From contig JACGCK010000073.1 in assembly GCA_014925825.1 (NCBI GenBank), forward strand, positions 124,001-188,000: 64,000 bases of DNA, given 5' to 3'. Positions 57,319 to 64,000 of the stretch are shown one piece after another (position 1 is the first letter of the stretch; every line of letters starts with the position of its first letter). Origin of the DNA: Pholiota molesta. Its lineage: Eukaryota > Basidiomycota > Agaricomycetes > Agaricales > Strophariaceae. Position numbers and translations under genes: made by a program. Under the pieces are notes generated by a model that saw only the letters and a list, made by a program, of their open reading frames with translations, made no database searches and was not told the DNA's origin.

Positions 57319-57912
57319 ATGTCCAGCATCTTCTTCTACGAGCCCTTCTACGACTTCGAGCGCCTAGTCGACGAAGCGCTCTCTGCTCCGCGCCAGATCC
57401 GAAACCAGCTGCAGAACCAGGTACAGCAGCGTGCCTCTGACGCCGATGGCGCCGTGCGCTCCTTCAAGCCAAGGTAAGCCCCACAGCACCACATTCCCAA
57501 GCAAAACATAATGCTGAGAACACCAATTTCGTAGAATGGACCTCCACGAGGACAAGGAGAAGAACGTGGTGACCGCCTCGTTCGAGTTCCCCGGCGTGCC
57601 CAAGGAGGACATCCAGATCGACGTGCAGAACGGGCGCCTCACGGTCTCCGCAGAGACGACAGAGTCCGCGGACCGCGAGGAAAGCGGGTACGCTGTGCGC
57701 GAGCGCCGCTTTGGCAAGTTCGCGCGCACGCTGCAGCTCCCCCAGGGTATCAAGGTATGCGTTCTCATTATGTGTTTTCAATGGATGGTTGGTGCTGATG
57801 TGGTGTGTGCTAGGACGAGGAGATAAAAGCGTCTATGGAGAACGGCATTCTGACGGTCACCTTCCCTAGGTCGACGCCCGAGCTGGCGCCTAAGCGCATC
57901 AGTGTTCACTGA
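57319..57912 (+). CDS. Small heat-shock protein (HSP20/alpha-crystallin)
   Basis: MSSIFFYEPFYDFERLVDEALS from 57319 is followed by an intron, then MDLHEDKEKNVVTASFEFPGVPKEDIQIDVQNGRLTVSAETT, GYAVRERRFGKFARTLQLPQGIK, a second intron, DEEIKASMENGILTVTFPRS and KRISVH. It has the same two intron positions as the other three HSP20 genes in the window, so all four come from one ancestral gene. It is divergently paired with 56259-56838. Confidence 0.93.
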
Positions 57913-58361
57913 TTTTTTTTTTGATTTGCAATTCCGGCGCTCTGCATCTGCATTGGAACCTTCTTTGAACCTTCTGTATCAATAGTCAATTTTTCTTGGA
58001 ACCTTGTAACATTCCTTCTTGTAGTACGTACCGCAGAGTGCAAGTAATGATTTATGTGGATTTCAATTAACCTGGGTGCAAAACCTGAAAAATGCAAGTA
58101 TGATCTGCCAGGAGATTGGATGAGCAATCCATAGAGGAGTACCAGACAAGGCCATAAATCGTTCTTAGAACCCTAGCCATGAGATCACCGAGCTTTAGAA
58201 AAACCAATGCATAGATGGAGGCCATAGTAAGGAAATAATGAATATCGATTCATTTCGGCAGCGACCTACTACGTGGAACAATTTAGTTTGATGAGAGTAC
58301 AAGTCTAAATAAGATGAAGGGAGTAGAAATGTCAGAAGGATAAGAACGAAGAGGAGCGGGG
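57913..58361. other. Convergent intergenic region
   Basis: A 0.45 kb stretch between the HSP20 and WW-domain gene 3' ends. No gene seen. Confidence 0.6.
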
Positions 58362-59324
58362 TCAGGTGCGCAACCATGCTGTCTTTGCGATCTTCTTCAG
58401 CCGCTTCTGCTCCTTGAATCGTTCCTGAGCAAGCGTCAGCCCATAAACATGCATTATCAGAGTGCAAGAACGTACCAGATCCTTCTTTGACGGCCGTTTC
58501 CTCTTCTTCCCTGCCTCCTCCCCCTCCTCACCTTCCTCGCCCATCAACCTCCCACCGCGCTTGGCCAGGTCTTCCTCCCATTTGTTGACGTCAAAGTAGA
58601 ATTCACTCATGCGCTTCGCCCGTTCAAATTCAGACAGATGCCCTGGCGTGCGTGAGGAAGCGGGCGCGAATTGCCCCGTGCGTGCGTTGAATTTTGCAGT
58701 GAATGTCGGGAGGTCTGATAGGAAAATGCTAAGTTTCAGAAGGTGAGAATTCAGAATATCGTCCTTACCACTAGGGCCAGTAGAGCCAGGAATCGTTGAC
58801 TGCAGGAGAGAGGGGTCCAGGTGAGCAAGCAAAGGATCGATGCCCTGAGCGAGGGCAGCGGCTTGTAGGGCCGCCTGCTTTGCCGCAACTGCAGAAAGCT
58901 GTGGCCCAGTGCTCGATCCAGCCTCCGTGTTCTCAGCATCCTTGTCTACCTCAGCTTCTGGAGTTGTTTCCTGTTGTTCGGCGGCAGCAGCTGACGACGA
59001 CGAGGCCTCTGGCTGAAGAGGGTTGACCCATGTCGTCTCCTGGGTGGCCGCGTTGAAGAAATAGTACGCATTGTACTGTGGCGACCAGATCGCCTGCCAT
59101 TGCGCGGCAGCTGCTGCAGGCGCGGGTGAGGATGAAGCTTCTTGCTGCTCTTCGGCGTCGCTGTTGTCGCCGTCTGAGCTCGACGATGCTGATTTTGACG
59201 AGGACGCTTCGTTCGCTGGTGTTACTCCTGTGGTGGATTTCTCCTCGGTCTGCATAATGTGCGACTCCCCTTCTTCGTCTCCAGGCTTTCCGGCGGTCTT
59301 TGGCGAGAGTTTCGGCGACGGCAT
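58362..59324 (-). CDS. WW-domain protein, possibly splicing-related
   Basis: The start MPSPKLSPKTAG (59324) follows a good upstream context; a longer frame to 59417 exists. A Ser/Asp-rich part leads to one WW domain WQAIWSPQYNAYYFFNAATQETTWVNPL with both Trp, Tyr-Tyr-Phe and Pro at the expected places. Ala/Gln-rich helices follow (AAKQAALQAAALAQGIDPLLAHLDPSLL). After an intron near 58770-58710 comes FTAKFNARTGQF, HLSEFERAKRMSEFYFDVNKWEEDL and, after a second intron near 58480-58430, the basic ERFKEQKRLKKIAKTAWL. WW domains bind proline-rich ligands. The FNARTGQF and FYFDVNKWEEDL blocks are known in fungal WW proteins of unknown role; spliceosome association is a guess. Divergent from the USP gene, 139 bases between starts. 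Confidence 0.75.
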   Translation of the reverse strand: MPSPKLSPKTAGKPGDEEGESHIMQTEEKSTTGVTPANEASSSKSASSSSDGDNSDAEEQQEASSSPAPAAAAAQWQAIWSPQYNAYYFFNAATQETTWVNPLQPEASSSSAAAAEQQETTPEAEVDKDAENTEAGSSTGPQLSAVAAKQAALQAAALAQGIDPLLAHLDPSLLQSTIPGSTGPSGKDDILNSHLLKLSIFLSDLPTFTAKFNARTGQFAPASSRTPGHLSEFERAKRMSEFYFDVNKWEEDLAKRGGRLMGEEGEEGEEAGKKRKRPSKKDLVRSCTLIMHVYGLTLAQERFKEQKRLKKIAKTAWLRT

Positions 59325-59463
59325 CGTTGATGGAGGAGAGAGAAAGGATGTCGTGACGGCGGGAGGCAAGTCGGGCAAGTTCAAACTCCGCCTAATCCGT
59401 CCGGGCCTCATTTCCATGTTGCCGCCAAGCTGCCGCCCTCGTCGCCATCCTCATCTGCTCCCC

Positions 59464-60475
59464 ATGTCGTCCAATGCCGCCCCACCGCTGCGCAGCGCCA
59501 TGAAGCACCCGTCACGCCCGGGTCGCCGACCAGCATGGCGACGATGTCCCCAGAGGCGTCGCGCATCCCCCTTCCATCGCAGTATTCCTCGTCGCCGTCG
59601 CCAATGTCGACGCCAGCCTACCCACCCACGCAGACGCCTACCGGATCATTAACGAGGAGCGAGTCTTCGTCTTCGCTCACTCCTAACCAAACAGCGCCTT
59701 CTCACCCCCGCCTGTTCCCCACCACATGTCGTCGACCCACTATACCCCCAAAGTCTCCTTTGATACCTTTGAGAACCCAGTGGCGAGCATGTTCAGCTTC
59801 ACACTTCAGGCCAAGACGGAGGGATACAAACGCACACGGAATACGCGGGTGTTTCTGTGTGCGTCGAGCCCGGATGAGAGCGGGCGCGAAGCGCTCGACT
59901 GGTGTCTCGAGTCCCTGGTCCAGGAGGGCGATGAGTTGATCGTGTTCCGCGGTGCCGATGAGGATGTATTCGGTGCGTCGCTAAAACCATACCCAAATTG
60001 CTTCTCTGATACGATATGCGTATAGAAAAGGACCACAATCTGGTGCGCGAAGAAGCGCGCGAACTGATGCGCACGATACAAGATAAGAGCACGGAATACG
60101 GCCCCGAGCGCAAGCTCTCGCTCATTCTCGAGTACATCCCGGGCAAGGTCACCGACACCATTGATCGTCTGATTGCGCTTTACCGTCCCGACTCCCTCGT
60201 GGTGGGCACTCGTGGACGACGGTTTGGCGTCGGGCTCGTACAGGGTCTGAGCGTCGGACTGGTGCAAGGATTAGGCGGCGCCAGCATCGGCAGTGTCAGC
60301 AAGTACGTATACAGCACGATTCTCTTATTATTTTTCTCTTTCTGACATCGCCTTATGTAGATATTGTCTGTCGCATTCGCCTGTGCCGGTCATTGTGGTC
60401 CGCCCTGGACGGAAACTGCGGAAAGCCGTCGAAAAACGGCGCGCAGATCCCAAACGAGGAAAGCACTTCGAATAA
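59464..60475 (+). CDS. Universal stress protein (USP) domain protein with two frameshifts in the N-terminal part
   Basis: The USP fold begins near 59820 with KRTRNTRVFLCASSPDESGREALDWCLESLV, then GDELIVFRGAD, an intron, EKDHNLVREEARELMRTI, LSLILEYIPGKVTDTIDRLIALYRPDSLVVGTRG and, after an intron, YCLSHSPVPVIVVRP. GTRGRR...HSPVPVIVV is the ATP-binding signature region of USP proteins. The N-terminal tail is Ser/Pro-rich: MSSNAAPPLRSAMKHPSRPGS, SMATMSPEASRIPLPSQ, HMSSTHYTPKVSFDTFENP. To read this tail needs one extra base at GGG 59520-59522 and one at CCCC 59717-59720. An internal start at 59726 would avoid both but would lose the tail, which fungal relatives share. Confidence 0.83.
59520..59522 (+). 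other. Probable one-base deletion in a G homopolymer of the USP gene
   Basis: With GGG the frame leaves SRPG for an Arg-rich string; GGGG gives SRPGSPTSMATMSPEA, which continues open. Confidence 0.6.
59717..59720 (+). other. Probable one-base deletion in a C homopolymer of the USP gene
   Basis: CCCC shifts the frame away from HHMSSTHYTPKVSFDTFENP; CCCCC joins HPRLFP to it. Confidence 0.6.
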
Positions 60476-61135
60476 AGCACATTTACGAGCGCATTGGTCT
60501 GGGCACCACTCTGCTCATCTTTTGGAAAGGTTGCGTACCTCTCCAAAGTCTCTATATATCGGCGCCGGATTTGCATGTCCAATTCCAGGCACGCAGTCGC
60601 GCCAAACGGACACCCTTGCGGCAGCACACAACGGATAAACTGATAATTACACGCATTTTTTCTCCATTAATTTCTCTGCATGCGGCCCATGTATATTAAT
60701 TCCCTTCTTCGTTCGGTTCATAGGATCATCCCCCTGTATCATATCGTAGTCCTCATAGAGCAATCGTTTTTTTTATGTCACTAACCAGGTGTGTAGTCAG
60801 CCCGCCCGAAATTATTTCGTGAATCAGCATCTCAAGCCAGCTATACGTGCATGTACGCATTTTCCAGGACCTCTTTTGCGACACACGATTGTTTTGCGAA
60901 TATGTCGATACAGTAATGAATATGGCATCGAGTCCACAGGCGTGTAACATTAAAGAAGTTAGCGCAGCTGCCACAGCCTGCCTCCGCAGTGATGCACACC
61001 TTCAGAAAGATGCGCACTGCTTGCATCTTCCATCTAACTTAGTTGGTGTGCTGGGCCCGTTATTCACATAATCCACATCTCATTCGACACTCGCTAAGGA
61101 AACGTCGTCGAGTCGGTCTGTCGAGCGCCGACAAC
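60476..61135. other. Intergenic region
   Basis: About 0.66 kb between two plus-strand genes; the 5' part is the USP 3' UTR. No gene seen. Confidence 0.5.
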
Positions 61136-62691
61136 ATGCTCATTATCCTATTCATCTGTGCGTTATTCAGAACACTCCATGGAGCGCCCGTCAACGGGTT
61201 TCCCGCTCTCGATCTCCGCGACCCACAAGTCCACTTGGGCGATCGCGGCGTGAGCGACATCATCGTCAGCTGCTTCGCCACCATATTCGCATGCACATGG
61301 TCTGCGGTCCATCCGAATATTCCTGCGCCAACGGATTGCGGGTGGACGCGTTTCAAGCGTCAATTCGTGACGATGGTCTATGCCCTACTTGTCCCCGAGG
61401 TGATAACAGCTTGGGCGCTGAGGCAGCGTTTGGCCGCGAAGAAGATCGTGGATGAATATAACATTTGTGTCGCAACAAGTAGGTGTATTTCCAGTAATAA
61501 AAGGACGAATGGCTTATGTATCAGTTCATAGATAAAAGCCAGGAGAAGCCAATTTTATTCGTTGAGATGATACGCACAATGTTTCACGATTCTTCTTTAC
61601 CGCCCACATTGAAGGATGGCGAGGTACCACAATGGACCCTGGCACATGGTTTTCTGGTGCAGATGGGGGGCTTCATGCTGTCTAAAGGTGGCCGACCAAT
61701 CCAAACCCTATCTGCCAACAACACTGCCAGAGTTGACAAAGAAGCGACTATCAAATGGAATATTGAGAACGGAATTATCGACCCGCCACTCATCACCCAA
61801 GAAGATATCAAAGACCGGAGCAAGGGCGACACCATTTCAAAGACATTGATTATACTGCAGACGACATGGTTCATTGTGCAGTGTATTGCGCGATGGACCA
61901 ATCGACTTCCTGTAACGGAGCTCGAGGTAGTAACGTTGGGTTTCGCGATGCTCAACGGCATCACCTATGCGCTATGGTGGCACAAGCCTCAAAATGTTGG
62001 TCGTCCAGTGTATCTCGAAATCAGAAAAACCAGAAGTGACGCCACTAGGAACGAACCCGAATCTAGCACTATTAATGAGACTCCAAGAGCCTCAGACACA
62101 GAGAGCGAGTTCATATTGCCTCATCCCAGCCCACGAAAGCAGAGCTGGTGGTTCCGACGCAAGCTGCGAGAACAAATCGAAGACCGCATGCCCACTGCAC
62201 CCTGGACGCTTCTATGGCGCGTACCACTGTTACTCATAGAGGCCCTGCTTCTCCCTCTCGACAAGATCGCTAAACACGAGGTCCGTACTGTCGTGAAGCG
62301 CGGCAATTTATGCGTGCCCATGTTCTACTCCGATTCTGCGGGGATGTTCCAGGTGTACAAGACGACTGCAGTTATTGGTGTCCTCTTCGGGTCAGTGCAT
62401 CTGATCTCGAGCTGGTTCCTTGACTTTCCGTCTGTGCAAGAGATGTGGCTCTGGCGCGTTTCCGCTGTTGTCATTACTGTTGGGCCTGTCTTCCTGGGCC
62501 TTTGGCAGTCCATGCACTATTTTTCAGGATTGTGGGGTGGCTTCATGATCAGAGGTTTCGCTATTATTATGGGATCTCTCTATATCATTTCCCGCATCAT
62601 AATCCTGATACTTTCCCTCATTTCTCTTCGCGCACTCCCTGTTGGCGCCTTCCAAACAATCCAATGGACTACTTTTATTCCCCATGTTTAG
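61136..62691 (+). CDS. Multi-pass membrane protein, Agaricomycete-specific family
   Basis: Two exons: 61136 to about 61480 (MLIILFICALFRTLHGAPVN, which may be a signal or first helix, then DIIVSCFATIFACTWSAVHPNIP) and about 61532-62691. The second has WTLAHGFLVQMGGF, DKSKGDxxSK-like DRSKGDTISKTLIILQTTWFIVQCIARWTNRL, ELEVVTLGFAMLNGITYALWW, a cytosolic Ser/Arg-rich loop, then LWRVPLLLIEALLLPL, FGSVHLISSWFLDFPS, WRVSAVVITVGPVFLGLW and a terminal hydrophobic block. I count about seven helices. I know this pattern (HPNIP, HGFxxxMGGF, LQTTWFIxQCIAR) as a family abundant in mushroom genomes with unknown function. Confidence 0.8.
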
Positions 62692-62883
62692 AAACTTTGA
62701 TTGATATAAGTAGTTGAGAGTTTATAGTCTTTTATCCTGCAACAGAGTCAAACCAGGGATATTGTTAACACACTATTTAATAATTGTGAATACAGCGATA
62801 GTACATGTAGTATACAGACACAGTGAATGTGATCATATGTTACACTTGTAAAGGATAGTTGGTCTGACATCGACGGAAATCAT

Positions 62884-63506
62884 TTAAGCAATAGCAATCT
62901 TCTTCGGCGCGGTCTCGCTACCAGTCTTGGGGAACGTCACCGTGAGCAAGCCGTTCTCCAGTGTAGCCTTGATATCTTGTTCCTGAGGACATCAGTAAAT
63001 GTGGTCAGCATAACAGGCGAACCACAAAATAATACTAGACATTCCACATACCTTCACGCCCTCAGGGAGCTGCAGCGTGCGGGACAACTTGCCGAAGCGG
63101 CGCTCGCGCACGGCAAAGCCGTTCTCCTCGAACTCGCTGGCCTGCTTGGACTCGGCGGAGATCGTCAGGCGGTTGCTGTGCACGTCGATCTGCACGTTCT
63201 CTTTCTGGAGCCCCGGAAGCTCGAAGGTCGCGGTGACGAGGTTGCGGTCGTGGTCCTCGTGCAGGTCCATTCTAGAGGAGATGGGAGAAAGGTACGTAGT
63301 CAGAATTGGTGTTGGCTGGCTGCAGCTCCGTGGACTGTGGTAGTATAATACCTTGGCTTAAGGTGCCTGACGGCGCCTTGTCCAGGTGAGTTGCGTTGCA
63401 CTTGACCTTGTGCTCCGGTTTGAGCTGGCTGTTGACGAGGGGGGAACGTGTCATCGAAGAGGCGTTCCAAGTCGTAGAAGGGCTCGTAGAAGAAGATGTT
63501 GGACAT
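62884..63506 (-). CDS. Small heat-shock protein (HSP20/alpha-crystallin)
   Basis: MSNIFFYEPFYDLERLFDDTF starts at 63506; a Gln-rich linker follows, then an intron, MDLHEDHDRNLVTATFELPGLQKENVQIDVHSNRLTISAES, GFAVRERRFGKLSRTLQLPEGVK, a second intron, EQDIKATLENGLLTVTFPK and KKIAIA at the stop 62884. It has the same intron positions as the copies at 56.3, 57.3 and 42.6 kb. A GTATTTAAG box lies about 60 bases upstream and a two-unit TTCACGAA at 63680. Confidence 0.92.
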
Positions 63507-64000
63507 GACTGAGTATAAAGTTTTGTCTTCAGCGTTTGGATGTGGTATAAAACGGCTAGAGACCCCTCGTATTTAAGCTCTTGTTAAGCTCTGCCTCGCG
63601 TTGGCCTCGCGCCTGTAAAGCTGCATGCCATCGCAAATCCGTCGACTCCAGAAACGTCGAGGGAGGTCGATGATGTGTATTCACGAACAGCCTAGGAGTA
63701 GGTTATGGGCTCTAGAATGGGCTTCATGACTGGATGAAAGAAAGAGAAGACGGCACAGTTGACAGCGCAGGCAGGAGCGTTCTAGATCGTGGCGGGCCGC
63801 TATGCTGATCGTAAAAATAGGCGCCCATTATGTCGGCTATTTCCGATCGGCCTCGAATTCTGGAGTGCAATTGGAGGCAAACTGGTCATTCGAACTCTAG
63901 GTATTCTTGTAGTTGAATTGAGTGGAGTACCAAGCCATTGAACCTGGTCAACTGGTCAGTTTATGGTGAGGGGTCGACGTCAGAAGAACGTCAGTATGCA
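63507..64000. other. Upstream region of the last HSP20 gene
   Basis: Promoter region; TTCACGAA at 63680-63687 and TATTTAAG near 63570. No gene seen to the window end. Confidence 0.5.

Noticed and set aside
1..64000. CRISPR array, prophage or bacterial operon
   Set aside because: The window is eukaryotic throughout: dense short introns, no spaced direct repeats, no Shine-Dalgarno-linked gene strings.

Overview
The window is nuclear DNA from a basidiomycete fungus, most likely an Agaricomycete. Genes are close together on both strands and are cut by many introns of about 45-60 bases with GT-AG ends. The protein families point the same way: an nwd2-type NACHT NTPase, a HET-domain protein, CAP59- and CAP10-like glycosyltransferases and several small heat-shock proteins. 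I call 24 protein-coding genes or fragments, 2 tRNA-Ala genes with introns, a retroelement remnant, an MFS transporter fragment, a MITE-like element and a segmental duplication. Exon boundaries were set by eye from splice sites and family conservation.

Left part (1-22.9 kb): the 3' end of a PDR-type ABC transporter; the 75-kDa complex I subunit (minus); a truncated MFS fragment; a gene-poor stretch; a secreted acid phosphatase (minus); tRNA-Ala(CGC); a UbiA prenyltransferase (minus); a second gene-poor stretch; splicing factor ISY1 (minus) divergent from an N2227/carnosine N-methyltransferase-like gene (plus); an inositol/sugar transporter (minus); and an LRR-like hypothetical gene (plus).

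Middle (23-44.5 kb): a 2-oxoglutarate-oxygenase-like protein that seems to lack its catalytic residues; a GT90/CAP10-like glycosyltransferase; then the most unusual locus. A segment carrying the promoter and 5' part of an AMSH (JAMM deubiquitinase) gene is present twice. In the left copy the AMSH N-terminal half is joined in frame to a NACHT NTPase, giving a predicted 939-residue AMSH-NLR chimera with no deubiquitinase domain. The right copy is the complete AMSH gene and carries a Tc1/mariner-like MITE in its 5' flank. Next come an FHA-domain, AT-hook protein with a Ki-67-like layout, an HSP20 gene and a retroelement RNase H remnant.

Right part (44.6-64 kb): a divergent pair of a CAP59-type mannosyltransferase and a capsule-associated-type SGNH hydrolase; a HET-domain gene; tRNA-Ala(UGC); NOP53; COP9 signalosome subunit 1; a divergent HSP20 pair around a promoter with heat-shock elements; a WW-domain gene divergent from a universal-stress-protein gene; a multi-pass membrane protein; and a fourth HSP20.

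Four otherwise good genes (NDUFS1, HET, CSN1, USP) carry one-base frameshifts, all in short homopolymers. That looks more like consensus error than gene decay, and gene models here should be read with it in mind. There is no operon-like organisation. Functional themes are housekeeping (complex I, splicing, ribosome biogenesis, COP9), surface glycan synthesis (GT90, CAP59, SGNH hydrolase, possibly inositol uptake), proteostasis (four HSP20, AMSH) and innate immunity or allorecognition (AMSH-NLR, HET).
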